Source: Gluconacetobacter johannae (lineage in GTDB: Bacteria; Pseudomonadota; Alphaproteobacteria; Acetobacterales; Acetobacteraceae). From it: a stretch of 64,000 nt of DNA. The stretch is taken from the NCBI RefSeq assembly GCF_014174305.1, contig NZ_JABEQH010000011.1, positions 61,293 to 125,292 of the forward strand. The letters are read 5' to 3'. Below the pieces are notes generated by a model. The model made no database searches. It saw nothing but the letters and a program-made list of their open reading frames with translations, and had not been told where the DNA came from. The stretch's first letter is position 1, and the number at the start of each line of letters is the position of its first letter. Made by a program: the position numbers and the translations under genes. Shown piece after piece: positions 16,736 to 24,511 of the stretch.

Positions 16736-17509
16736 ATGTCCGCATTCCATGGCCAGTTCGTCTGGTACGAACTCGCGACCCTCGATGCCCCGGCGGCATC
16801 TGCCTTCTACCGCGCCGTGATCGGCTGGAACATGAAGGATGCCGGGCTGCCCGACCGGGAGTACACGATCCTCAGCGCCGGCGAACGGCCCATCGGCGGC
16901 CTGATGGCGCTGTCCCAGGCCGAGTGCAAGGCCGGCGCGCAGCCGGGCTGGATCGGCTATGTCGCCGTCGAGGACGTCGATGCCATGGTGGCGCGCATCG
17001 CCGATGCCGGCGGCGCGATCGTGCGCCCCGCCAGCAACATCCCCGGCGTGGGGCGCTTCGCGATCGTCGACGACCCCCAGGGGGCCGTCTTCGCCGTGTT
17101 CCGGGGCGGCGGCGACGGGACCATGGCGCCTGCGGCGCCCGACACGCCCGGCGGGGTGGGCTGGCACGAACTTCTGGCCCAGGACCGGAAATCCGCCTTC
17201 GCCTTCTATGCCGACCTGTTCGGCTGGGGCGTGGGCGAGGCGGTCGATATGGGTGACATGGGCATCTATCAGATCTTCACGATCGGCGGCGTGCCGATCG
17301 GCGGCATGATGACGCGGGCGGCGACCATGCCCGCGCCGTTCTGGCTGTATTACGTCAATGTGGACCGGATCGACGCGGCCATCGGCCGCGTGCGCGAGGC
17401 CGGCGGCCGGGTGGTCAACGGCCCCCATCAAGTGCCGGGCGGAAGCTGGATCGTGCCATGCCTCGATCCGCAGGACTGCATGTTCGCCCTTGTCGCGCCC
17501 ACCCGCTGA
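16736..17509 (+). CDS. Two-domain VOC (glyoxalase-fold) protein
   Basis: 257 aa from the ATG at 16736, with GGAAGAAG upstream. Two tandem VOC modules, residues about 5-120 (FVWYELATLDAPAASAFYRAVIGWNM ... DDPQGAVFAVFRG) and about 135-255 (VGWHELLAQDRKSAFAFYADLFGWGV ... DPQDCMFALVAPTR). This duplicated arrangement is common in hydroxylase- or bleomycin-resistance-like proteins of unknown substrate. Each half ends with the usual DPxG/DPQD-type acidic block that can ligate a metal. No neighbour suggests a pathway. Confidence 0.82.
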   Translation: MSAFHGQFVWYELATLDAPAASAFYRAVIGWNMKDAGLPDREYTILSAGERPIGGLMALSQAECKAGAQPGWIGYVAVEDVDAMVARIADAGGAIVRPASNIPGVGRFAIVDDPQGAVFAVFRGGGDGTMAPAAPDTPGGVGWHELLAQDRKSAFAFYADLFGWGVGEAVDMGDMGIYQIFTIGGVPIGGMMTRAATMPAPFWLYYVNVDRIDAAIGRVREAGGRVVNGPHQVPGGSWIVPCLDPQDCMFALVAPTR

Positions 17510-17537
17510 TCCCGGCGCGCTGATCCCGGCGCGCCGG

Positions 17538-18281
17538 TTACGGCTGGTCCCCCCGCCGGCGGTCCGGATTCGCCCGGCGGCGGCGGGTGGCGAGCAGGTT
17601 GAGGCTCTCGACCATAATCGAAAACCCCATCGCCGTGTAGATGTAGCCGCGCGGCATGTGGAAGCCGAACCCGTCCGCGACCAGGACCATGCCGATCAGC
17701 AGCAGGAAGGACAGGGCCAGCATCTTCACCGATGCGTTCCGGTCGATGAAAGCGGTCAGCGGCCCCGACGCCAGCAGCATCACGGCGATGGCCACGACGA
17801 TCGCCGCCACCATGATGCGGATGTCCTCGGCGATGCCCACCGCCGTAATCACGCTGTCGATCGAAAACACCAGGTCGAACAGGGAAATCTGCATGACGGT
17901 CGATGCGAAACCGGGATGGCCGCGCAGGGTCGCCGCGTGATCGCCCTCGCCTTCCACGCGCAGGTGAATCTCGCGCGTGCCCTTGAACAGCAGGAAGCCG
18001 CCGCCGGCGATCAGGATGAAATCGCGCCACGAGAACCCATGCCCGAGCACCGACAGGACGGGCGCTGTCAGATGCACCATCCAGACGATGGACCACAGCA
18101 GCAGCAGCCGCGTGCCCAGCGCCAGCACCAGCCCCAGCCGGCGGGCGCTGGCCTGCCTGGCCTCGGGCAGGCGCCCGGCCTGCAGGGCGATGAAGACCAG
18201 ATTGTCCACGCCCAGCACGATTTCCAGCGCCGCCAGCGTCGCAAAGCTGGCCCAGACGTCCGGATCGAGAAGCCAGGCCAT
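17538..18281 (-). CDS. TerC-family integral membrane protein
   Basis: 247 aa. It has the TerC/YoaE/YkoY pattern: LAALEIVLGVDNLVFIAL near residue 18, GFSWRDFILIAGGGFLLFKGTREIH near 85, QISLFDLVFSIDSVITAVGIAED near 132, and a C-terminal YIYTAMGFSIMVESLNL. The intramembrane acidic pairs are the family hallmark; members export manganese or other metals. It converges on the VOC gene 28 bp away. Terminal basic tail RRRRANPDRRRG. Confidence 0.92.
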   Translation of the reverse strand: MAWLLDPDVWASFATLAALEIVLGVDNLVFIALQAGRLPEARQASARRLGLVLALGTRLLLLWSIVWMVHLTAPVLSVLGHGFSWRDFILIAGGGFLLFKGTREIHLRVEGEGDHAATLRGHPGFASTVMQISLFDLVFSIDSVITAVGIAEDIRIMVAAIVVAIAVMLLASGPLTAFIDRNASVKMLALSFLLLIGMVLVADGFGFHMPRGYIYTAMGFSIMVESLNLLATRRRRANPDRRRGDQP

Positions 18282-18561
18282 GGTCAGGCGGCACCGGCCG
18301 GACCGCGATCCCCGTTACGGCGCGGCAGGCGCCCGCCGCCTTTCGGACTCGCGTCGAAATCCCGGCCGTCCATGATCCCGGCTCCCTGCGTCCCCCGTGG
18401 GTCGTCCCTTGCGGACGATGAGGAGATGAGGACGGGACGCGACCGCCGCAAGGCTATCGGTGCCGGGGGAAGGTCGCGATGCGACTGTCCAACACGCCGC
18501 AACGCGGATACCGATCCGGGAAGATCGCAAGATACTGATTTTACTGATGAATTTTGGAGAT
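18282..18561. other. Intergenic region between terC and the integrated element
   Basis: No convincing gene or RNA; short open frames on both strands lack ribosome sites and family features. It marks the host side of the left element junction. Confidence 0.4.
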
Positions 18562-18579
18562 CTGGTGGAGGGAGTTGGA
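18562..18579. repeat. attL core: duplicated tRNA-Tyr 3' end
   Basis: Exact 18-bp copy of the tRNA-Tyr 3' terminus, including the CCA-encoding bases. Between about 18610 and 18665 several CTACC/GGTAG motifs occur, including the perfect palindrome CTACCGGTAG at 18637-18646, which could be arm-type recombinase sites. Confidence 0.85.
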
Positions 18580-18728
18580 CCATCCCCACATTTTCCAAAA
18601 AACCGCAGTAATCCGCTACCAAGAGCCAGAAAACCACTACCGGTAGAGGTTTTGTCAAACGGTAGTGCCGGTCGTCAACCCTCAACAGGCCACATGCTGC
18701 CCCCGAGGACGGACCCCAGTCAATCGCT

Positions 18729-19010
18729 TCAGGCGGTAGTCGCCTTCAGGCTGAACCCAAGAGACTTAAGGACCCCCAGCAGCGTCGTCAGACGTGGATC
18801 GCCATTGTCATCCAGGGCCTTGTAAATCCCCTGACGGGTCAGTCCGGTGTCTTTGGCAATCTGAGAGATTCCTCGGGCCCTGGCGATCACCCCAAGGGTT
18901 TGAGCAATGAAAGCCGCGTCCCCGCTTTCAAGGGCTTCGTTCAGAAGTTCTTCCTGCGCCTCTGGGCGCGTGAGGTATTTGGCAGGATCGAAGGGCCGGG
19001 TATGGGTCAT
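18729..19010 (-). CDS. HigA-like antitoxin (XRE-type DNA-binding)
   Basis: 93 aa from ATG 19010 (a TTG at 19022 is also in frame). The protein has a short N-terminal domain (FDPAKYLTRPEAQEELLNEALESGD) and a helix-turn-helix AFIAQTLGVIARARGISQIAKDTGLTRQGIYKAL, the layout of the addiction-module antidote family. It lies 51 bp downstream of the toxin gene, toxin first, as in higBA-type pairs. It would neutralise the toxin by direct binding and repress the promoter described at 19378-19423. Confidence 0.87.
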   Translation of the reverse strand: MTHTRPFDPAKYLTRPEAQEELLNEALESGDAAFIAQTLGVIARARGISQIAKDTGLTRQGIYKALDDNGDPRLTTLLGVLKSLGFSLKATTA

Positions 19011-19061
19011 GGTATCAACCAATCATGGTTTAGAATCAATAAGTTGGGTCGATATTCCGTA

Positions 19062-19355
19062 TCATTCCAACGACGCGGCGAGCACCTTTGCCTTCTTGAT
19101 GTCAGACGGTTGGGTCCGCTTGGTTCCCCCACAGATCAGAACAATGATCGTCCTCCCGCGCTTCACGAAATAAATCCGATAGCCGGGGCCATAGTGTATG
19201 CGGGCCTCTGAAACCCCATCTCCTACCGGCTCCACGTCCCCGAGAAGCCCGACCGAGAACCTGACCAACCGCTTGGCGATGGCTTCGGATGCTTTGATGT
19301 CCTTGAGGCTGTCCAGCCAATTATCAAAAACCTCGGTCGATCTTACCTCAAACAT
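19062..19355 (-). CDS. RelE/HigB-type toxin (Gp49-like killer protein)
   Basis: 97 aa from ATG 19355. The sequence MFEVRSTEVFDNWLDSLKD opens like a RelE-superfamily toxin; RLVRFSVGLLGDVEPVGDGV, ARIHYGPGYRIYFVKRG and IIVLICGGTKRTQPSDIKKAK are the family blocks, with the usual basic C-terminal helix. Such proteins cleave mRNA on the ribosome. The gene is intact, unlike the integrase and the palm-domain gene in the element, consistent with addiction keeping the locus. Confidence 0.88.
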   Translation of the reverse strand: MFEVRSTEVFDNWLDSLKDIKASEAIAKRLVRFSVGLLGDVEPVGDGVSEARIHYGPGYRIYFVKRGRTIIVLICGGTKRTQPSDIKKAKVLAASLE

Positions 19356-19377
19356 CCATCCGTCTCGTAGCGGTCCA

Positions 19378-19423
19378 TGACAACTATAGGTTACAAAGAG
19401 ACATACTGTCAACTATGGTTGAC
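19378..19423 (-). promoter_or_regulatory. Toxin-antitoxin promoter with two operator palindromes
   Basis: On the minus strand TTGACA (19412-19407) and TATAGT (19388-19383) are separated by 18 bp, a near-consensus sigma-70 promoter 28 bp before the toxin start. GTCAAC-TATG-GTTGAC (19408-19423) is a perfect palindrome covering the -35; a related imperfect copy GACAAC-TATA-GGTTAC (19379-19394) covers the -10. Antitoxin binding to both would block polymerase. Confidence 0.75.
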
Positions 19424-19503
19424 GGATAGGGTCTGACTGGCGTCACACATCAATTCGGATGCCCGTGACGGACCAACATGCTAGATAGGGAGAGGCACAG
19501 AGT

Positions 19504-19758
19504 ATGAGCGACACGACCATGACCGCCGTTGACATGGAACACGAGCAGTTCATCGCCACCATCAGGAGGATGAATGCTGAGACGGAAAAGTTCGTTGCCG
19601 AACAGCGCAAGCTAATCGCCGAGGCATACACATCTCGGCGGGACACCTCCCTCAGATCTCGGCATGATGCTTTCTTGCAGTGGGTAATGGTCGTCTCGGG
19701 GCTGGTGGCGGCCCTATCGTGGTCAGCAACCATCATCCTCAAGGCGCGATGCTGGTAA
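19504..19758 (+). CDS. Small membrane-anchored protein, unknown function
   Basis: 84 aa; a GGGAGAGG lies 8-15 bases before the ATG. Residues 1-50 are a charged, probably coiled region (MEHEQFIATIRRMNAETEKF, VAEQRKLIAEAY), followed by one membrane helix (FLQWVMVVSGLVAALSWSATIIL) and a short basic tail. This shape is common among small phage or element proteins. No family recognised. It is divergent from the toxin gene. Confidence 0.6.
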   Translation: MSDTTMTAVDMEHEQFIATIRRMNAETEKFVAEQRKLIAEAYTSRRDTSLRSRHDAFLQWVMVVSGLVAALSWSATIILKARCW

Positions 19759-19779
19759 GAAAGCGCCCGGACGTGCGTG

Positions 19780-20793
19780 CTACGCACACTTCCCAGGTCC
19801 CTTCACATCTATCCTGATCGCCCGTCCCAGCCTGCCCATACACGCCTTGTCCATGGGCCGCCCTCGCCCTGTCAGCCCACGATGCGGGGACCAGCAAGGC
19901 ATCATGAAAGCTGCAGGGCAATTCCTCCCTGGTGCATCACGGCTTCGATAGCGTAACGGACAATGCTGGCTTCTACCCCAGCAAGATACTGACCTGTCGC
20001 CCAAGGCACGTAGGCGGCATCAGGAAGCGCCTGGCGGACATTCTCTGGCAAGATGCTGTGCAGGCCCATCAGGGCCGGATAGCAGCCTAAAGCGGCTTCC
20101 CTGATCGCCTTGCAGGGGTGCTTGTCGGGCACTCTCGGGCGTGTCTGGCGACCATTTCAGGCGCAGACTGCCGCCTTGAAGCGAGGACACGAACCAGGGC
20201 TTGACGGCCTCTCGGTCGAGCCCGGCCAGCGGTCCGCATTGGTATGGGTCTCCGCCCTCCGGTTCGGGGGACTGCACCAGCGCCAAGAATATGGACAGAC
20301 TCGACGCCTTCATATCTATCTCGACCGCAGGTTCTCCATTGATCGTGATCCGGCTACGCTCGGCTGCCTTCATGTTCTGGAAGCTGTCCACACCTCGGGA
20401 ATAGATGCGACCGCCCAGGAATACGCTCGGACCGAATTGCATCGTCAGGACCGGATGAATGCAGCCCGCGAAGGTCGCGCCCTCGACCGCCTTGACTAGC
20501 CGCCCCATGAACTCCTGCCAATTGGTCGCATTGGGCTGTTCAGGCAGGCGCTCTTTGCGTCCGGTCAAAACCCGACCATGCAGGAGAGGCGGGAATTGAT
20601 GGAACTGCACCAGGTTCGTTTCGGCCAAAGGCTGGGGACGCGGGAACCCGCACAGAGGCCAGTCCTCGGATACCGTCTCCCCCGTGCAGCCGTGGGAAGC
20701 CGCCAGGGCGGTAAACGCGTCGGAGGGGACCAGACACCCAGCCTTGCCATCATATCCGGTGGACCGGTTATTCCCCCAGCAGCCGGAAGGCAT
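19780..20793 (-). pseudogene. Frameshifted DNA polymerase A palm-like gene of the element
   Basis: One protein is spread over at least three frames. Frame one (20793 to about 20160) contains GRIYSRGVDSFQNMKAAERS and ITINGEPAVEIDMKASSLSI, the latter resembling family A polymerase motif A. Near 20155 the sense moves to a second frame: VPDKHPCKAIREAALGCYPALM, then GLHSILPENVRQALPDAAYV and QYLAGVEASIVRYAIEAVMH. After 19910 it moves again to SFHDALLVPASWADRARA (a motif C-like HD) and then to MGRLGRAIRIDVKGPGK. Recognition as a palm-like protein often found beside integrases is from memory; the frameshifts are directly visible. Confidence 0.6.
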
Positions 20794-20799
20794 ATTCGG

Positions 20800-21360
20800 T
20801 GCTGGCCGATCATCTGTTTCTTAACGGTGCCGTCGATGTCCCTGATCCAACGATCAATCAGAGGCCCTAGCGGCGTTGCCTGTCCTGTGACGACATCAAC
20901 AGCCCGGCGATAGAACTCGACCCCGGCCTTTCCGCCTATCCGATCCACCTGTTCGTCCAGACGGTCGCGCACCAGGTCCATGACCGTATCGCGTTCAGAT
21001 GGCAGTGCCTCACCGTCATCATTGTATCGTGGGGTGTCTCTGGCGGCTGTTACGGTCCGGCGGGCTTCTAGGATCTGATCGTCCGCCCAGGATCGCTCCT
21101 TCGATGCCCACGCAGGGTTCCAGCCGTCTAAGGGCCGTAGACCGGCTTCTACAAGGCGGCGGTTAAGATCTCACGGATCAGGTCCAGGCCTTGGAGCGGC
21201 GTTTGACAGCCTCTCTGTGGTCGCGGGTGCCGAGGGTCTTAACAATGTCTCTACAGCGACCTGTCGGGGATTGGAGCACATGGCCAGCGTCTTCCCAGCG
21301 ATCTTTCGGAATGATGAAACGGACACAGTAGGTCCGTCCCCGAATCATCAGACTGTGCAT
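20800..21360 (-). pseudogene. Truncated, frameshifted tyrosine recombinase (element integrase)
   Basis: N-terminal fragment MHSLMIRGRTYCVRFIIPKD ... VKTLGTRDHREAVKRRSKA (21360 to about 21185) is the short SH3-like opening domain found in many tRNA-targeting integrases. Sense then continues in another frame (LDLIREILTAAL) and a third from about 21160: VEAGLRPLDGWNPAWASKER, then GVEFYRRAVDVVTGQATPLG and PLIDRWIRDIDGTVKKQMIG, the core-binding domain, with one more shift near 20812 (EYAFRLLGE). The catalytic domain with the R-H-R-Y residues is absent. It sits 132 bp from the tRNA, the usual integrase position. Confidence 0.8.
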
Positions 21361-21491
21361 GACACCCGCGCCCGTTCCCGTGGTCAGACCTACCTAAACG
21401 GGACGGGTGAACACTCAACCTGTAACGCAAAGCTACATAGATGTAACGCTTGCACAAGATAAGTGGTTGATTTTTATGGGGTTTTAGTGTG

Positions 21492-21509
21492 CTGGTGGAG
21501 GGAGTTGGA
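21492..21509. repeat. attR core within tRNA-Tyr 3' end
   Basis: CTGGTGGAGGGAGTTGGA, identical to 18562-18579. Bases 21493-21495 encode the CCA tail of the tRNA, so integration kept the tRNA intact. Confidence 0.85.
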
Positions 21510-21578
21510 TTCGAACCAACGTAGGCGTACGCCAGCGGATTTACAGTCCGCCCCCTTTAGCCACTCGGGCATCCCTCC
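21493..21578 (-). tRNA. tRNA-Tyr (anticodon GTA)
   Basis: 86 nt, class II. Acceptor stem GGAGGGA / TCCCTCC, with CCA encoded. Anticodon loop is ACTGTAAATC with GTA; the long variable arm CGTACGCCTACG and T-arm GTTGGTTCGAATCCAAC are clear. Its 3' end is the target of the adjacent integrative element. Confidence 0.97.
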
Positions 21579-21682
21579 GTGTGACAGGGTGGTTAGTTCC
21601 ATCCGGACGGCGTGTCAATGCCCCTTCGCCGCCGTTGCGCGCGACGGCGTGACGGGCGGCGCAGTTCGGCCTATATCGGGCC

Positions 21683-22537
21683 ATGCGTAATCGCCCGCCG
21701 CGTCGTCCCGACGCCCGAACCGCCCAGCGCCCGTCCGGACGGACGGACCCGCAGGCCCCTTCCGACACCGCCCGCCCGTCGCGGCAGCGCGGTGCCGCGT
21801 CGCCCCGTGGCACGCCGCCGCGCGGGACCTACTGGCTGTACGGGCTGCACCCGGCACTGGCGGCGCTGGCCAACCCCGAGCGGCGCATCCGGCAGATCCT
21901 GACCACCGAGGAGGGCGAGGCCGCCCTGCGCGAGCGTCTGGGCGCACCCCTGCCGATGCAGCCGCACCGCACCGACCGCAGCCGGCTGGACGCCCTGTGC
22001 GGGCGCGATGCCGTGCACCAGGGCATCGCCGTGCTGACCGACGCGCTGCCGTCCCTGGCGGTGGATGATGTCATCGACCGGCCGGGGCCGGTCCTGCTGC
22101 TGGACCAGGTGACCGACCCGCGCAACGTGGGCGCCATCCTGCGCTCGGCCGCCGCCTTCCGCGCCGCCGCCGTGGTGGTGATGGAACGCAACGCACCCGA
22201 CGAGACCGGGGCGCTGGCCAAGGCCGCATCCGGCGCGCTGGAAATCGTGCCGCTGCTGCGGGTGGTGAACCTGGCGCGGACGCTGGATGCGCTGAAGGAC
22301 CGGGGGTTCTGGGTCGTCGGGCTGGATGCCGGCGGCGGGGTGCTGGACGGCACGTCGTTCGGCAAGCGGCGCGTGGCGCTGGTCCTGGGGGCCGAGGGCG
22401 ACGGTCTGCGCCGGCTGACACGCGAACATTGCGACGAAATCTCGGGGCTGGCCATGCCGGGCGACATGGAGAGCCTCAACGTCTCCAACGCCGCCGCCGT
22501 CGCCCTGTACGAACTGGCCCGCGCCGGGGTGAGCTGA
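21683..22537 (+). CDS. rlmB: 23S rRNA (guanosine-2'-O-)-methyltransferase RlmB, SpoU family
   Basis: 284 aa. A basic, Pro/Arg-rich N-terminal extension (about 45 residues) precedes the substrate-binding domain beginning YWLYGLHPALAAL. The SPOUT knot motifs are complete: DQVTDPRNVGAILRSAAAF, RVALVLGAEGDGL, and MESLNVSNAAAVALYELAR. It methylates a guanosine of 23S rRNA (G2251 in E. coli). It begins about 105 bp from the tRNA-Tyr 5' end, divergent. Confidence 0.93.
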   Translation: MRNRPPRRPDARTAQRPSGRTDPQAPSDTARPSRQRGAASPRGTPPRGTYWLYGLHPALAALANPERRIRQILTTEEGEAALRERLGAPLPMQPHRTDRSRLDALCGRDAVHQGIAVLTDALPSLAVDDVIDRPGPVLLLDQVTDPRNVGAILRSAAAFRAAAVVVMERNAPDETGALAKAASGALEIVPLLRVVNLARTLDALKDRGFWVVGLDAGGGVLDGTSFGKRRVALVLGAEGDGLRRLTREHCDEISGLAMPGDMESLNVSNAAAVALYELARAGVS

Positions 22538-22577
22538 CCCCGTCCGCGCGGCGCCCCCTCAGCCAGGAAAGGATGAC

Positions 22578-22973
22578 ATGAGCACCTTGCACGGAAGCTG
22601 CCTGTGCGGCAGCGTAACCTATCGGATCGACGGCCAGCCGCTGGATTTCGTGCTGTGCCATTGCGGGCGCTGCCGCAAGGTCACGGGGTCGTCCTTCGCC
22701 GCCAACCTGATTGCCCGGCCGGAAGATGTGTCCTGGACGGCGGGCGAGGCCCACATCCTGCGCTGGGACCTGCCGACGGCGCGCAGCTTCGCGGCCTCGA
22801 CCTGCCGCGTGTGCGGCACGCCCGTGCCGCACGTCACCCGCAACGGCCAGTTCATGATCGTCCCGGCCGGCACGCTGGACAGCACGCCGGACATGAAGCC
22901 CGCCCGCCAGATCTTCACCGCGTCGAAGGCGGCGTGGTGCATCGACGTGGCGGACCTGCCATCCGAATCCTGA
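22578..22973 (+). CDS. GFA/CENP-V family zinc-binding protein
   Basis: 131 aa; AGGAAAGGA lies just upstream of the ATG. Zinc-site cysteines follow the GFA pattern: GSCLCGSVTYRI (CxCG), CHCGRCRKVTGSSF (CxxC), and STCRVCGTPVPHV (CxxC). Related proteins are glutathione-dependent formaldehyde-activating enzymes, but most short members have no proven activity. It is 40 bp after rlmB and 31 bp before the OsmC gene, probably one transcript. Confidence 0.9.
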   Translation: MSTLHGSCLCGSVTYRIDGQPLDFVLCHCGRCRKVTGSSFAANLIARPEDVSWTAGEAHILRWDLPTARSFAASTCRVCGTPVPHVTRNGQFMIVPAGTLDSTPDMKPARQIFTASKAAWCIDVADLPSES

Positions 22974-23004
22974 GAGACGGCGACGGGGAAGAAGGAACCG
23001 CCCG

Positions 23005-23553
23005 ATGGACAAGACCCACCGCTATGCCCTGACCGTGACCTGGACGGGCCACCGGGGTGACGGCACGGCGTCCCACCGGGCCTATGACCGGTCCCACCGC
23101 ATCACCAGCCCCGGCAAACCGCCGATCGAGGGATCGTCCGATCCGGCCTTCCGGGGCGACCCCGCCTGCTGGAACCCCGAGGAACTGCTGCTGGCCGCGC
23201 TGGCCGCCTGCCATCAGCTCTGGTACCTGGGCCTGTGCGCGCAGGCCGGCATCGTCGTCACGGCGTATGAGGACGCGGCCGAAGGCACGATGGCCGAACA
23301 GGACGACGGCGCCGGACAGTTCACCGAGGTGACCCTGCGCCCGCGCGTGACCCTGGCCGCCGGGTCGGACGTCGTGGCGGCCGAGGCCCTGCATCGCGTG
23401 GCGCACGACACCTGCTTCATCGCGCGCTCGGTGAATTTTCCGGTCCACCATGCGCCGGTGACGACGGTCGCCCGGAAGGTCGGGCGTTGCCCGAACCCAC
23501 CAGGGCCTGAAGCCCTGGACCCCGATCATGGAGAGCGGATGGCCGACGTTTGA
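23005..23553 (+). CDS. OsmC-family peroxide/thiol protein, C-terminus extended by a repeat
   Basis: 182 aa; GGAAGAAGGAA precedes the ATG. OsmC/YhfA-type sequence: KPPIEGSSDPAFRGDPACWN, PEELLLAALAACHQLWYLGL with the catalytic Cys, VTLRPRVTLAAG, and AHDTCFIARSVNFPVHHAPV with the second Cys. These enzymes reduce organic peroxides. The last about 25 residues (from VGRCPNPPGP) are encoded by the family B repeat at 23479-23528 and are unlike any OsmC end, so the original stop has apparently been overrun. Confidence 0.88.
   Translation: MDKTHRYALTVTWTGHRGDGTASHRAYDRSHRITSPGKPPIEGSSDPAFRGDPACWNPEELLLAALAACHQLWYLGLCAQAGIVVTAYEDAAEGTMAEQDDGAGQFTEVTLRPRVTLAAGSDVVAAEALHRVAHDTCFIARSVNFPVHHAPVTTVARKVGRCPNPPGPEALDPDHGERMADV
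23479..23528. repeat. Family B 50-bp repeat, copy 2
   Basis: Matches the reverse complement of 6527-6576 with three mismatches (positions 20, 30 and 33 of the unit). The same GTCGGGCGTTGCCCGA half recurs at 33721-33744 and in variant form near 41087-41110 and 59907-59930. Here it forms the 3' end of the OsmC reading frame. Confidence 0.8.
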
Positions 23554-23785
23554 ACAACAAAACCGATCAATCGGGCGGATTTTTTGAAATCCTTTCCCAA
23601 GCATTCTTCAATCGTAATGTTTTGCATGCACTTCGGGTGTGGGGCCGGCCTGCCGGATATGATTGCCAGGATACGATTGCCGCCCGGCGGCGCTGTCGGC
23701 ATACTGGTGGCGGATCGGTATCACAACGAATCTCCGGGGCCGCGACCGCCCGGCGCCGGGCGGACATATCCCGGGAACACCCACG

Positions 23786-24511
23786 ATGAAGCTGAGCGAC
23801 TTCAAGCTCCTGACCTTCGATTGCTATGGCACCCTGATTGATTGGGAGACCGGCATTCTGCAGGGGCTGGCGCCGCTGATCGACCAGTTGTCCGGCCCGG
23901 TCAACCACCACGCGATCCTGCAGGTGCATGCCCGCCACGAATCCCGGCAGCAGCAATGGACACCCGGCCGCCCCTACCCGGCGATCCTGGCCACCGTCTA
24001 TCGTCGCCTGGCCGAGGAATGGGGCCTGCCGGTCAGCCTGGCGGACGCCGAGGCCTACGGGCGATCCATCCCGTCCTGGCCCGCCTTCCCCGATACGGTC
24101 GCCGCCCTGGCCTATCTGAAACGGCATTTCCGCCTGGTCGTGCTGTCGAATGTCGACATGCCGTCCTTCGCCGCCACCAACGCGCGGCTGCACGTCGCCT
24201 TCGATGCCGTGTACACGGCCGAGGACATTGGATCTTACAAGCCATCGCATCGAAATTTCGAATACATGCTGGAACATCTGCACGATCTGGGCCTGTCGGC
24301 GCGGGACGTGCTGCATACGGCGGAAAGCCTGTTCCACGACCATGTGCCCGCCAACGCCTTCGGCCTGGCGTCCTGCTGGATCGCGCGCCGGCACGCCCGG
24401 CCGGGCCTCGGCGCGACGATGGAGCCGGGGGCGATGCCCAACGTCAATTTCCGCTTCGATTCGCTGGCCGACCTGGTGACCGCCCATCGGGCGGAAATTG
24501 CTGCGGCGTAA
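23786..24511 (+). CDS. HAD-superfamily hydrolase, haloacid dehalogenase type II
   Basis: 241 aa from ATG 23786. Motif I FDCYGTLID with nucleophile Asp12; motif II VVLSNVD; motif III Lys in SYKPSHRNFEYML; motif IV region HTAESLFHDHVPANAFGL. The pattern MKLSDFKLLTFDCYGTLIDWE is typical of the 2-haloacid dehalogenase-like subgroup, many of which are phosphatases in reality. Its 3' end overlaps the amidase gene tail to tail by 68 bp. Confidence 0.87.
   Translation: MKLSDFKLLTFDCYGTLIDWETGILQGLAPLIDQLSGPVNHHAILQVHARHESRQQQWTPGRPYPAILATVYRRLAEEWGLPVSLADAEAYGRSIPSWPAFPDTVAALAYLKRHFRLVVLSNVDMPSFAATNARLHVAFDAVYTAEDIGSYKPSHRNFEYMLEHLHDLGLSARDVLHTAESLFHDHVPANAFGLASCWIARRHARPGLGATMEPGAMPNVNFRFDSLADLVTAHRAEIAAA

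Larger units (their letters stand above)
18562..21509. mobile_element. Decayed integrative element inserted at tRNA-Tyr
   Basis: Bounded by an 18-bp direct repeat (CTGGTGGAGGGAGTTGGA) at 18562-18579 and 21492-21509; the right copy is the 3' end of the tRNA-Tyr gene. Inside are a toxin-antitoxin pair, a small membrane protein, a frameshifted palm-domain-like gene and a frameshifted tyrosine recombinase whose start points at the tRNA. At 2.95 kb with a broken integrase it cannot move by itself. GC content and codon use are lower than in flanking genes. Confidence 0.85.

Noticed and set aside
19902..20132. Independent small gene inside the integrated element
   Set aside because: Its sequence continues the sense of the palm-like gene in a shifted frame, so it is a fragment of a pseudogene.
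20565..20981. Separate gene encoding a 138-aa protein beside the integrase fragment
   Set aside because: The first 60 residues are the core-binding domain of the same integrase; the rest is out-of-frame translation.
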